Source: Flavobacteriales bacterium (lineage in GTDB: Bacteria; Bacteroidota; Bacteroidia; Flavobacteriales_F; PHOS-HE28). From it: a stretch of 64,000 bases of DNA. Of the stretch, positions 9,014 to 17,827 are shown in pieces (the first letter of the stretch is position 1; each line of letters opens with the position of its first letter). The stretch covers positions 1,860,001 to 1,924,000 of the forward strand of contig JADJAA010000001.1 of the NCBI GenBank assembly GCA_016704485.1, in the 5' to 3' direction. The notes below the pieces were generated by a model. The model was not told where the DNA came from. It was given only the letters and a program-made list of their open reading frames with translations, and searched no databases. A program made the translations under genes and the position numbers.

Positions 9014-9258
9014 CCCCCCCCTGAGAAACAGCCCGTCATATTCCCGTTGTAGTCAATTTTAGCAGAATAACACGGGGTGATTTCGCTTTCAAATTGTAAT
9101 AGTCCGGAGATCAGAATGTAATCATCATAAAATTCAATGTCGGTAACAGACTTGTGCTCTACGTTTGTTTTAAAGGTCGTATCCACTACCCAAGCTTGCT
9201 GTGCATTCAAGAATAGGCTATAGAAGCCCAAGACAAATAAAGATGTTATCCGAATCAT
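9010..9258 (-). CDS. N-terminal part of the delta-60 repeat protein (frameshifted at G8)
   Basis: The ATG at 9258 begins a signal peptide (MIRITSLFVLGFYSLFLNAQ), followed by the first delta-60 unit (VVDTTFKTN) and a further strand pair (DDYILISGLLQFES). The frame stops after S-G-G-G at a run of eight C on the + strand (9014-9021, G8 on the coding strand). With one more G it would run on in frame into the 7799-9013 segment and give a protein of 486 residues. The two parts are therefore one gene, broken either by an assembly or sequencing error or by real length variation of the G tract. Confidence 0.78.
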   Translation of the reverse strand: MIRITSLFVLGFYSLFLNAQQAWVVDTTFKTNVEHKSVTDIEFYDDYILISGLLQFESEITPCYSAKIDYNGNMTGCFSGGG

Positions 9259-9294
9259 TTTGCAACAATGAAACGAAAGGTAATCAACAACTTG

Positions 9295-9387
9295 TCACCG
9301 CAACCCGATTTCCTCCAACTCAATAACCGGCTTTCCGTTCTTGTTAGATAGGGTCATTTCCACGGTATAGTTGGAGCGGCCATTCTT
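9295..9387 (-). pseudogene. Duplicated 3' end of the neighbouring gene 9598-9930
   Basis: The last 30 codons of this region encode KNGRSNYTVEMTLSNKNGKP and on to IELEEIGLR. That is the same as the end of the gene at 9598-9930 except for two Asn-to-Asp differences, and the DNA is also nearly identical. Upstream of codon 30 the similarity stops. The open frame could extend to 9537, but that part has no similarity to the intact copy and no clear start context. I read it as a partial duplication that is probably not functional; a chimeric small gene of 80 residues is possible. Confidence 0.6.
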
Positions 9388-9597
9388 TTCAAACCACCGC
9401 TGGGTCTCCGGATTCGGGACCCTGCGGCTCACTTTCTTATTGGCTTCCATATTCATTGCAAGATAGCCCATATGACTGGAGTTATTAATAAATTGAGCAT
9501 AAGTGTACAACGTGTGTGGGTGCGGATTATGACCCAAACAAGAAAGTACCTGAACACGATAAGGCGTTGGAATTCAATTCGCCAAACCGCAATCACC

Positions 9598-9930
9598 TCA
9601 CCGCAACCCGATCTCCTCCAACTCAATTACCGGCTTTCCGTTCTTGTCGGATAAGGTCATTTCCACTGTGTAGTCCGAGCGACCGTTCGTTTTGTACAGG
9701 TCCATGCGCACGTTGAATGCGCCGGGCCAATTGCGCACTGCTTGAATGTGTAGAGCATGCCAAGTTTGCTCCGGCGGATGCACCAAGGTGCCGATCTCAT
9801 CCACCACATCCTCGATCTCCGAAGCATATAGCTGCACACCGTCCGTGGCTTCTTCCAATTCATCGAACCGGCGTTCCACCAATAGTTTCATCACGTGGCG
9901 GGCGATCATTTGAATACTGGATGGATCCAT
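9598..9930 (-). CDS. Small cytoplasmic protein of unknown function
   Basis: The 110-residue product has no signal peptide or membrane segment. The first half is predicted helical and acidic (HVMKLLVERRFDELEEATDG, then SEIEDVVDEIGTLVHPPEQ). The second half is a beta-rich part (FNVRMDLYKTNGRSDYTVEM, then GKPVIELEEIGLR). The pattern fits a small alpha+beta immunity-like or regulatory fold, but I do not recognise the family. Its 3' end is duplicated at 9295-9387. It follows recQ on the same strand, with about 160 bases between them. Confidence 0.7.
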   Translation of the reverse strand: MDPSSIQMIARHVMKLLVERRFDELEEATDGVQLYASEIEDVVDEIGTLVHPPEQTWHALHIQAVRNWPGAFNVRMDLYKTNGRSDYTVEMTLSDKNGKPVIELEEIGLR

Positions 9931-10063
9931 ATTTTCAACTTCTCAATTCCGGATGGCAATAAGCTGCCGATCGTTCCTAAGTAAGATCTGCCGTTAAAAG
10001 TGCTCCATCATCTGATGAATCACCCGGAGAGCGCAAAAACGACCATCCGAGGCTGATCTTCTA

Positions 10064-10095
10064 ATTTTCTGATCGTCTGATTTTCTGATCGTCTA
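10064..10095. repeat. 16-base tandem direct repeat at the recQ stop codon
   Basis: ATTTTCTGATCGTCTG (10064-10079) is followed directly by ATTTTCTGATCGTCTA (10080-10095), which match at 15 of 16 positions; a weaker partial copy precedes them. The second copy includes the recQ stop codon (10093-10095). Replication slippage is a likely origin. Confidence 0.6.
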
Positions 10096-12276
10096 GTTCG
10101 CTACTTCACTCATGAACCGCAACCGTACCATGCGCAATTCCTCCTCGCTGTAGTCCCCATCAAACTCTACGCGGGCTGCTTCAATATCGTCCGTTTCGCT
10201 CTCACGGAAATAATCCATGATCTCATCCTGAGTATCCCCTTCGAAGACTTCGTTGAGGTGGTAAACAATGTCCAGTTTGGTTCCGCTGGTGACAATGCTT
10301 TCCAATTCAGTGAGCAGATCATCCATGCTCAGGCCCTTCGACCGCGCAATGCCATCCAAGGGTATACGCTTGTCGATGTTCTGAATGATGTGGACCTTGT
10401 TACCGCTCTTTTTCACAACTGAACGCACCGTGACCTCTTCTTCGCGCTCGATCTCGTTGTCTTCCACGTATTGCGCGATCAGTTCAACGAACGGCTTTCC
10501 GAATTTCTGCGCCTTACCGGGACCAACACCGGTCACTTGGGTCAGCTCCTCCATGGTGATCGGGTAACGCATGGTCATTTCCTCCAACGAAGGATCCTGG
10601 AAGAGAACGTACGGTGGCAGTCCCTTTTTCTTGGCGATCTGTTGGCGAAGTTCCTTGAGCATCTTCATCAAGGTTTCATCAGCAGCGGTGGTTCGAACAG
10701 GCGCATTGTCCATGTCCGAAACGGTATCAGCACTGTAATCCCGTTCTATGGCGAAGAGGATCTTGGTCGGTTTCTTCAGGAACTTCTTCCCCTTTTCGGT
10801 CAAGCTCAGATTTCCGTAGGTCTCAATGTCCTTCAGCAAATAGCCATTCACCACCGTTAGGCGCATAACGGCCAACCAATGTCGAACATCCTTATCACTT
10901 CCCTTGCCGTAGGTCTTCCAGCTTTCACCTTTGTAGGTCTTCATCTCACTGGTCTCCGTACCGGTGAGCAGGTCGCAGATGAATTTAGCCCGGTGACGCT
11001 CCTTGCTCTCCAGCACGGCTTCAAGGATCAACGCAACATCTTTCTGCGCATCAACGGTTTCCTGCGGATTCAGACAATTGTCACAACTGCCGCAGTTATC
11101 CCCAGGTAGTTCTTCTCCGAAATAATGCAGCAGGTATTTGCGTCGGCACATGCTGGTTTCAGCATAGCTCACCGTATCCTGCAATAACTGTTTACCGATC
11201 TCCTGTTCCGCAACGGGCTTGCCTTGTAGGAATTTCTCCAACTTCTCAATGTCCTTGTAAGAGTAGAAAGTTATGCATTTGCCTTCACCTCCGTCACGTC
11301 CACCACGACCGGTTTCCTGATAATAGCTCTCCAGACTTTTTGGAATATCGTGGTGAATCACAAAACGGACATCCGGCTTATCAATACCCATTCCGAAGGC
11401 GATCGTAGCCACGATCACATCGGCATCCTCCATCAAGAACTTGTCCTGATGGCTTGCACGTTGATTCGCATCCAGACCAGCATGGTAGGGCAATGCCTTA
11501 ATACCGTTCACGCATAACGTTTCAGCTACTTCCTCTACCTTCTTGCGGCTAAGGCAATAGATGATCCCGCTGCGGCCATCGTGTTGTTTCACGAATCGGG
11601 TGATCTCACGGGCCACATCGCGTTTAGGTCGTACCTCGTAATACAGGTTCGGCCTGTTGAAGGATGCTTTGTATGTTTTCGCGTTCGGAATATCCAGGTT
11701 CTTCAGGATATCCTCTTGCACTTTTTCGGTTGCAGTTGCCGTTAGTGCGATCACGGGTACACGCTTGATCTCATCGAATATGGTGCGTAACCGGCGGTAT
11801 TCCGGGCGGAAATCATGGCCCCATTCGCTGATGCAATGTGCTTCGTCAATAGCAAAGAAGCTGATCTTGATCTCGGAAAGGAACTCAACGTTCTCCTTTT
11901 TCGTGAGAGACTCAGGTGCTACATACAGGATCTTGGTCCGTCCACTGCGGATATCCTCTTTCACTTTCAACGCTTCATTGCGTGTTAATGAACTGTTCAG
12001 GAAGTGCGCAACACCATCGTCAGAACTGAAACCACGCAGCGCATCCACCTGGTTCTTCATAAGCGCGATCAATGGACTTACAACGATCGCGGTGCCCTCG
12101 CTCATAAGGGCCGGTAATTGATAACAAAGGCTCTTGCCACCTCCGGTGGGCATTATTACGAACGTGTTCTCTCCTTGGAGGACGCTCTTAATTATGGCTT
12201 CTTGCTCTCCTTTGAACTTTGTGAACCCGAAGAATTGTTCCAATGCATCCTTTGGGGTAACTGCTACTTTGATCAT
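10093..12276 (-). CDS. recQ: ATP-dependent DNA helicase RecQ
   Basis: The 727-residue protein shows the complete RecQ layout. Helicase lobe 1 has Walker A PTGGGKS at residues 43-49, D-E-A-H at 144-147 and the aromatic-rich loop HCISEWGHDFRPEY. Lobe 2 carries YHAGLDANQR, ATIAFGMGIDKPDVR and the QETGRGGRDG arginine-finger motif. The RQC zinc site follows (MCRRKYLLHYFGEE, then CGSCDNC), with a winged helix after it. The HRDC domain is at about 540-610 and includes VTGVGPGKAQKFG. A further C-terminal extension of about 100 residues is common in Bacteroidota RecQ. It unwinds DNA 3' to 5' in recombination and repair. A near-consensus -7 box lies just upstream (TACTTTTA on the reverse strand). It is divergent from tatC. 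Confidence 0.96.
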   Translation of the reverse strand: MIKVAVTPKDALEQFFGFTKFKGEQEAIIKSVLQGENTFVIMPTGGGKSLCYQLPALMSEGTAIVVSPLIALMKNQVDALRGFSSDDGVAHFLNSSLTRNEALKVKEDIRSGRTKILYVAPESLTKKENVEFLSEIKISFFAIDEAHCISEWGHDFRPEYRRLRTIFDEIKRVPVIALTATATEKVQEDILKNLDIPNAKTYKASFNRPNLYYEVRPKRDVAREITRFVKQHDGRSGIIYCLSRKKVEEVAETLCVNGIKALPYHAGLDANQRASHQDKFLMEDADVIVATIAFGMGIDKPDVRFVIHHDIPKSLESYYQETGRGGRDGGEGKCITFYSYKDIEKLEKFLQGKPVAEQEIGKQLLQDTVSYAETSMCRRKYLLHYFGEELPGDNCGSCDNCLNPQETVDAQKDVALILEAVLESKERHRAKFICDLLTGTETSEMKTYKGESWKTYGKGSDKDVRHWLAVMRLTVVNGYLLKDIETYGNLSLTEKGKKFLKKPTKILFAIERDYSADTVSDMDNAPVRTTAADETLMKMLKELRQQIAKKKGLPPYVLFQDPSLEEMTMRYPITMEELTQVTGVGPGKAQKFGKPFVELIAQYVEDNEIEREEEVTVRSVVKKSGNKVHIIQNIDKRIPLDGIARSKGLSMDDLLTELESIVTSGTKLDIVYHLNEVFEGDTQDEIMDYFRESETDDIEAARVEFDGDYSEEELRMVRLRFMSEVAN

Positions 12277-12538
12277 GACGAATGGGACGGACGAAAATGG
12301 CTGGTTTTTATTTGAACGCTTAAAAGTAAGTCATGGAGCAGTTAAGTCCTACCATCTTTTTCATGAATTGTGAAACTCCTTTTGATTAGCTTAATGCGCA
12401 ACCTGAACTATTGCACCGAATTCCGGGATCAAGCCATGGTTCAGTTGATAACTGCTCGTGGCAAGCTTAATTGCCAATATACCGCGGCTATCTTTGGCGC
12501 AACATTTTCCATTGGATTCCTTGGAGCAGCGCAGTGAT

Positions 12539-13360
12539 ATGACCTTTTTGGAGCACCTCGAGGAGCTCCGTTGGACCTTGGTGCGTTCGGTCATAGCGAT
12601 CGTCGTATGCATGCTTGCGGCGTTCGTGGCGAAGGAACAGCTGTTCGATAATGTGGTGTTGGCGCCCAAGAACGCATCATTCATTACCTATCGCTTGATG
12701 TGTGCTTTGGGCCATAAGGTGGGGCTGGATGATGGCATGTGCGTTGGCGATCTCAAGTTCACCTTGCAGAACATAAGTATGAGCGGGCAGTTCTTCACGC
12801 ACCTCATGGTCTCGTTCGTGGCCGGATTCATCATCGCGTTCCCATTCTTCCTATGGCAGATATGGCGCTTCCTTTCTCCAGGGCTGCACCCGAAGGAAAG
12901 GGCTTCACTACGCGGTGTTGTTCTCTTTGCGTCGGTCCTGTTCTTTGCTGGTGTGGCATTCGGATATTACGTCCTGGCGCCGCTGAGTCTGCAGTTCTTT
13001 GGTAGCTACCAAGTGAGTACTACTGTGCAGAATGCCGTAGCCTTGGATAGTTATATCGCCATGCTTACTTCGGTTACACTTTGGACCGGAGTTGCTTTCG
13101 AATTGCCCCTTGTGGTGCTTTTTCTTACCCGGATAGGCTTGGTTACACCTTCGGTGCTTCGCACATACCGTAAGCATGCATTCGTGATCGTACTGGTACT
13201 CGCCGCCGTCCTTACACCTCCGGATGTTGTTAGTCAATTGATCGTATCCGGACCGTTGATGTTGTTATATGAAGGTGGGATCATGCTCTCCGCACGCGCT
13301 TTGAGACAGATGAAAAGGAACGAGCGCAAGGCCATCGAAGTAGGTACACCTGGTGCTTGA
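12539..13360 (+). CDS. tatC: Twin-arginine translocase subunit TatC
   Basis: I start this at ATG 12539 (MTFLEHLEELRWTLVRS), the conserved TatC N-terminus that binds the twin-arginine signal. A frame from GTG 12458 would add 27 residues with no counterpart in the family. The 273-residue protein has six membrane segments, with the conserved FLWQIWRFLSPGLHPKER loop after the second. There is a longer periplasmic first loop containing KVGLDDGMCVG, as in other Bacteroidota. TatC forms the receptor complex that exports folded proteins across the inner membrane. No tatA is nearby. The stop is 2 bases before the ATG of the DUF5686 gene, so they are probably cotranscribed. Confidence 0.95.
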   Translation: MTFLEHLEELRWTLVRSVIAIVVCMLAAFVAKEQLFDNVVLAPKNASFITYRLMCALGHKVGLDDGMCVGDLKFTLQNISMSGQFFTHLMVSFVAGFIIAFPFFLWQIWRFLSPGLHPKERASLRGVVLFASVLFFAGVAFGYYVLAPLSLQFFGSYQVSTTVQNAVALDSYIAMLTSVTLWTGVAFELPLVVLFLTRIGLVTPSVLRTYRKHAFVIVLVLAAVLTPPDVVSQLIVSGPLMLLYEGGIMLSARALRQMKRNERKAIEVGTPGA

Positions 13361-13362
13361 GG

Positions 13363-15864
13363 ATGAAGGTTCGAGATGGGTTGATACGGTGGTGCCTTAT
13401 AGGATCCTTCTGCTTTTCGCAGATCCTGATCTTCGCGCAAACAACGAAGGTGGCCGGCTTGATAACAGATGCGGCAACCGGTGAAACGCTTCCATTCGTC
13501 AACGTCGCATTCATTGATAGTAAGATCAGTACGGTTACGGATCTCGATGGCAATTATGTTCTGGATACATACTACGCCACGGATTCGTTGCGAGCAATTG
13601 CGGTGGGATATGTTCCGGTTACCTATGCGGTGAAGAAGGATCGTGAACAGGTGATCGACATCAAGATGAATGCGGGAGTGGAATTAACTGCCGTCGTGAT
13701 CCGCCCACCGGACGAGAACCCTGCGTTTCCGATCCTACGTAGAGTGGTACAACACAAACCCGTGAACAACCGGGAAAAGTTGGAAGCCTATGAGTATGAT
13801 GCTTACAACAAAGTGGAATTCGATATCAATAACATTACGGAGAAGTTCACACAGAAGAAACTATTCAAGCATTTCGCATTCATCTTCGATAACATTGATA
13901 GTACGGATGCGAAACCCTACTTGCCGATCTTTATGACGGAAACACTTTCCGAAGTGTACTACCGCCAAAAACCTAAAACACAGAAAGAATACATCCGCGG
14001 TACCAAAGTGAGTGGTATCGAGAACGAAAGCGTTTCACAGTTCTTGGGTGATATGTACCAGAATGTGAACATCTACGAGAATTTCCTGGTGATCTTTGGT
14101 AAGAACTTCATCAGTCCTATTGCCGATGGTGGCCGTGGCTATTACGATTACTACCTGACCGACAGCGCTTATTACGATAAATTCTGGTGTTACAAGATCG
14201 AGTTCAAACCCAAACGGGTACAGGAACTTGCCTTCAAAGGCACGATGTGGATCAACGATACCACATACGCTGTAAAACATGTCGAAGCGGGTATTGCAGA
14301 GGATGCCAATCTCAATTTCGTCCAAGCATTCCGGGTCGTTCAGGAGTATGACCAAGTGCAGAACGAAGTATGGATGCTGACCCGTGACGAACTCGTTGTG
14401 GACCTGAACGTAGTGAACGATAAATTGCTGAAGGACGATAAACCTGTTCAAGGGTTCTATGGCCGACGTACAGCGACCTATCGGGACTTTTCGATCAACA
14501 AGCCACGCGAGCCGGAATTCTATGAAGGTGTGGATCAGGTCATAGTTGAACTCGATCCGCTGAGCCTAGGAGCGGATTATTGGGATACGAACCGCCATAT
14601 CCAATTGACGGCCAAAGAGGATGCGATCTACAAAATGGTGGATACCATGAAAACCATTCCACGGTTCCGTACTTACGTGGATCTGATCTCCACGTTGGTG
14701 ACCGGTTATTACGTGAAGGGCAAAGTGGAAATTGGTCCCTATTCCTCCATCTTCAGTTTCAATCAGGTCGAAGGTCCCCGATTAAGATTGGGTCTGCGTA
14801 CGAGCAACACCTTCAGCACGTGGGTGGAGTTCGAGGGATTCACGGCATATGGGTTCAAGGATGAACGATTCAAATACGGATTGGCCACGCGCGGCTTCAT
14901 CAGCAAACAACCGCGTCTGCTTTATAGAGCTTCTTATAAACACGATGTGGAACAATTGGGTGCTGGTACCAATGCGTTCGTTACCAATAATTTGCTCGGT
15001 AGTGTTTTCCGAAGAGGACCCAACAACAAGCTGACCGATGTTGAGGAATGGATGATCGGGCTGGAGCGTGAATGGTTCAGCGGGTTCTCCAATGAGGTCC
15101 GATTCCGCTTTCGCACCCTTCAAGCCTTGGGGTCTTTGTCCTATGAACACCCCGTATTTGACCCGTTGTTCTCGGTTGAGACCGTTGGAAGTTTGCGATC
15201 CGCTGAGGTCAGCTTCAATACCCACTTCGCGTACAAGGAAAAATTCGTGAGCGGTGAGTTCGATCGTATCTCGGTAGGATACAATAAATTCCCAACTCTG
15301 GAAATGCACCTTGCCTATGGTATTCCGGGGTTCCTTGAAAGTGATTATGAATACACCAAGATCATTGGGCGCATATACAAGCGTTGGCAGTTAGGTACGC
15401 TCGGATGGTCGCGTACAACCCTGGAAGGTGGCCGCGTCTATGGCAAATTGCCGTACCCTTTGCTGATCATTCATATCGGGAACGAAACGTGGTATTACAA
15501 CGATGCCGCGTTCAATACCATGAATTTCTTTGAATTCCTGAGCGATCGGTATATTCAATTGTTCGCAGAACATCACTTCGATGGATTGTTCTTCAATCGG
15601 ATACCCTTATTGCGCAGATTGAAATTCCGCGAGGTCGTTACCTTCAAAGCCGTAGCGGGCGACCTGGACCCAAAGCATTCGGAAGAACTTCTTCTTCTCC
15701 CTGGAATGTATACGCTGAGCAACGGACCGTTCATGGAAGCCAGTGCTGGAATAGAGAATATTCTCAAGGTCCTGCGGGTGGATGTGGTATGGCGATTGCG
15801 GTACAATGACCACCCGAACACGGCGCCTTTTGCGATCAGGGGTAAATTCGTATTCAATTTCTAA
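13363..15864 (+). CDS. DUF5686 outer-membrane protein with N-terminal carboxypeptidase-regulatory-like domain
   Basis: The 833-residue product starts at ATG 13363, 2 bases after tatC. A TTG two codons upstream is possible but unlikely. After a signal peptide (QILIFAQ cleavage region) comes a CarboxypepD_reg-like beta-sandwich at about residues 28-110 ([19 protein letters not shown], then [10 protein letters not shown]). This domain is typical of TonB-linked outer-membrane proteins. The rest matches the DUF5686 layout: an [15 protein letters not shown] region, a [10 protein letters not shown] segment, and a C-terminal barrel that ends KFVFNF with a terminal Phe. The function of DUF5686 is unknown; an outer-membrane barrel is likely. 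The stop overlaps the lptB start by one base. Confidence 0.9.
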   Translation: MKVRDGLIRWCLIGSFCFSQILIFAQTTKVAGLITDAATGETLPFVNVAFIDSKISTVTDLDGNYVLDTYYATDSLRAIAVGYVPVTYAVKKDREQVIDIKMNAGVELTAVVIRPPDENPAFPILRRVVQHKPVNNREKLEAYEYDAYNKVEFDINNITEKFTQKKLFKHFAFIFDNIDSTDAKPYLPIFMTETLSEVYYRQKPKTQKEYIRGTKVSGIENESVSQFLGDMYQNVNIYENFLVIFGKNFISPIADGGRGYYDYYLTDSAYYDKFWCYKIEFKPKRVQELAFKGTMWINDTTYAVKHVEAGIAEDANLNFVQAFRVVQEYDQVQNEVWMLTRDELVVDLNVVNDKLLKDDKPVQGFYGRRTATYRDFSINKPREPEFYEGVDQVIVELDPLSLGADYWDTNRHIQLTAKEDAIYKMVDTMKTIPRFRTYVDLISTLVTGYYVKGKVEIGPYSSIFSFNQVEGPRLRLGLRTSNTFSTWVEFEGFTAYGFKDERFKYGLATRGFISKQPRLLYRASYKHDVEQLGAGTNAFVTNNLLGSVFRRGPNNKLTDVEEWMIGLEREWFSGFSNEVRFRFRTLQALGSLSYEHPVFDPLFSVETVGSLRSAEVSFNTHFAYKEKFVSGEFDRISVGYNKFPTLEMHLAYGIPGFLESDYEYTKIIGRIYKRWQLGTLGWSRTTLEGGRVYGKLPYPLLIIHIGNETWYYNDAAFNTMNFFEFLSDRYIQLFAEHHFDGLFFNRIPLLRRLKFREVVTFKAVAGDLDPKHSEELLLLPGMYTLSNGPFMEASAGIENILKVLRVDVVWRLRYNDHPNTAPFAIRGKFVFNF

Positions 15865-16595
15865 TGCTAAGGGCAGAAAACTTGATCAAGCGCTACAAGC
15901 GCAGGACCGTTGTCAACGGCGTAAGTATTGAAGTGGATCAAGGAGAGATCGTTGGGCTGCTTGGACCCAACGGTGCTGGCAAGACCACCAGTTTCTATAT
16001 GATCGTTGGGTTGATCAAACCCAATGAAGGAAATGTGTTCCTGGACGACCAGGAGATCACCGATCTGGCGATGTACCGACGCGCAAAAAAAGGGATCGGC
16101 TACTTACCACAGGAAGCAAGCGTGTTCCGCAAATTATCCGTGGAGGACAACATCAAGGCGATCCTGGAAATGACACGAATGTCCAAGCAGGAGCAGGAGG
16201 CAAAGTTGGAATCACTACTTGATGAGTTCAGTCTGCAACACGTCCGCAAGAACATGGGTGATGTGCTGAGCGGGGGAGAACGTCGACGTACGGAAATTGC
16301 CCGCGCCCTTGCCACGGAGCCGCGTTTCATTCTGCTGGATGAACCTTTCGCAGGAGTTGACCCGATCGCAGTGGAGGACATTCAGGCCATCGTAGCAAAG
16401 TTGAAAGAGAAGAACATCGGGATCCTGATCACCGATCATAACGTGCAGGAGACCTTAAGCATTACCGATCGCGCATACTTGCTTTTCGAAGGCAAGATCC
16501 TCAAACAAGGAACAGCAGAGGAACTCGCTGCCGACGAAACCGTGCGGAGAGTTTATCTGGGTAAGAACTTCGAACTGCGTAGGGCGAAGTTGTAG
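15864..16595 (+). CDS. lptB: LPS export ABC transporter ATP-binding protein LptB
   Basis: The 243-residue ATPase has Walker [10 protein letters not shown] at about residues 34-42, a Q-loop in [12 protein letters not shown], the signature [15 protein letters not shown] (LptB has GERRR where most ABC proteins have GQ.QR), Walker [15 protein letters not shown] and the switch ITDHNV. All are diagnostic of LptB. It powers LptFG in extracting lipopolysaccharide from the inner membrane for transport to the surface. The start overlaps the DUF5686 stop by one base (TAATG). lptFG, lptA and lptC are not in the window. It is convergent with purS, only 2 bases away. Confidence 0.95.
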   Translation: MLRAENLIKRYKRRTVVNGVSIEVDQGEIVGLLGPNGAGKTTSFYMIVGLIKPNEGNVFLDDQEITDLAMYRRAKKGIGYLPQEASVFRKLSVEDNIKAILEMTRMSKQEQEAKLESLLDEFSLQHVRKNMGDVLSGGERRRTEIARALATEPRFILLDEPFAGVDPIAVEDIQAIVAKLKEKNIGILITDHNVQETLSITDRAYLLFEGKILKQGTAEELAADETVRRVYLGKNFELRRAKL

Positions 16596-16597
16596 GG

Positions 16598-16855
16598 TCA
16601 ATTCAATTCCTCAACGGAGAAACTGTACTTCTCCATGACCTTGTTCGCCAGCAACTTCTGGCACGCTTCCTCCACTTTCGCAGTGGCCGCTTTTTTATCC
16701 TTGGCCTCCACATTCAAGGTAATGTGCTTCCCAATTCGAACACCGGTAATTTCTTCAAGACCTAGATTCTGCATGGTCCCGCTTACAGCTTTTCCCTGCG
16801 GGTCCAATAAGTTGTCGTGTGGCATTACATCGATGGAGGCGCGGAAGGTTTTCAT
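16598..16855 (-). CDS. purS: Phosphoribosylformylglycinamidine synthase subunit PurS
   Basis: This 85-residue protein matches PurS in length and pattern: RASIDVMPHDNLLDPQGKAV at the start, then LGLEEITGVRIGKHITL and a C-terminal LANKVMEKYSFSVEEL. PurS is a small dimeric subunit that links PurL and PurQ in step 4 of purine synthesis in organisms with the split enzyme. Neither purL nor purQ is nearby. Many Bacteroidota carry large fused PurL, so a separate purS is worth noting. It lies after pssA on the same strand with a 48-base gap. Confidence 0.88.
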   Translation of the reverse strand: MKTFRASIDVMPHDNLLDPQGKAVSGTMQNLGLEEITGVRIGKHITLNVEAKDKKAATAKVEEACQKLLANKVMEKYSFSVEELN

Positions 16856-16903
16856 TAGGATAGGTACTGCTGGATAATGTTGAATTCGGTGTGTTGATGC
16901 TTG

Positions 16904-17713
16904 TTAAGCGTTAAAGAGCTTACCCCATAACGGGCTTAACACGTACAAAAGTAAAACCATTGGAACAGCTTGCATTCCGAATAAGGCAATTAGGAGGATA
17001 CCTATGCCTAATAGGATGTAGATCACTTGATTACCCTGCCATCCGTAATGCTTGAATTTTAGCCCAGGGAGCTGAAGCTCGGAAAGCATGAGTCCGCCCA
17101 TGATCAGCGCTATGATCATTAGATAAGGACTGTACAATAGGAGAAGTAGGAAGGACTTTAGCAAACCCCCGAACGGGGCCACAAGCCCTCCAGAACCCGT
17201 GATCGCTAGCGGTAAACTTGCCCAGAATAGACCATTGGCCGGTGTTGCCAACCCGAGAAAACCATGCGTCTGGCGCGTATCCACATTGAATTTGGCAAGT
17301 CTCCAAGCCGATGCGACAACCAGTATCAATACAGTTATTCCCGTTAGAGCGAATAGCTGGTTGGCATCCTCCAACTTACCGCCCACATTCACGGGGCCTT
17401 CGAAAGACACGGCCATGATGGATAGGAACTGCATGGGTTCAGCTAATGGCATAAGGACCATGAACCAAATGATCATGGCCGGCGCTACGCCAAAGGTCAC
17501 CAGGTCGGCCAAACTGTCCAATTGGGCACCGAGAGCACTACCGCCGCCAGTGGCCCGAGCAGCAAAGCCGTCCAGCACATCGAAGAATGCACCGGCGAAT
17601 ACCAACCAACACGCCATTGTTAGCTGTCCTTGTGAAGCCAAGAGTATGGATGCGACCCCACAACATAGGTTCGCACTCGTCAATAGGTCAGGTAGTTTAG
17701 GCAAACGGAGCAT
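16904..17713 (-). CDS. pssA: CDP-diacylglycerol--serine O-phosphatidyltransferase
   Basis: The 269-residue membrane enzyme carries the CDP-alcohol phosphotransferase motif D-G-x2-A-R-x8-G-x3-D-x3-D: D48 and G49, A52 and R53, G62, D66 and D70. It is followed by LVTFGVAPAMIIW, typical of PssA. Six to eight membrane segments are visible. It makes phosphatidylserine, the precursor of phosphatidylethanolamine, in the inner membrane. The ATG at 17713 directly abuts a TATTTTTG box on the other strand (17713-17720), which may serve the divergent PorV/PorQ-family gene. Confidence 0.93.
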   Translation of the reverse strand: MLRLPKLPDLLTSANLCCGVASILLASQGQLTMACWLVFAGAFFDVLDGFAARATGGGSALGAQLDSLADLVTFGVAPAMIIWFMVLMPLAEPMQFLSIMAVSFEGPVNVGGKLEDANQLFALTGITVLILVVASAWRLAKFNVDTRQTHGFLGLATPANGLFWASLPLAITGSGGLVAPFGGLLKSFLLLLLYSPYLMIIALIMGGLMLSELQLPGLKFKHYGWQGNQVIYILLGIGILLIALFGMQAVPMVLLLYVLSPLWGKLFNA

Positions 17714-17827
17714 ATTTTTGTATCGCCGAGGACCATAAGATCCAGCGGCGCGTCGAAGTTGAGTAATTTAGGACAATATCGGAGGCCACCCTCAGTTAAT
17801 ATGTGCGTCTACTAGAAGATAAATAGA

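Noticed and set aside
12458..12538. GTG start for tatC adding 27 residues
   Set aside because: The extension has no counterpart in TatC proteins, while ATG 12539 gives the conserved N-terminus.
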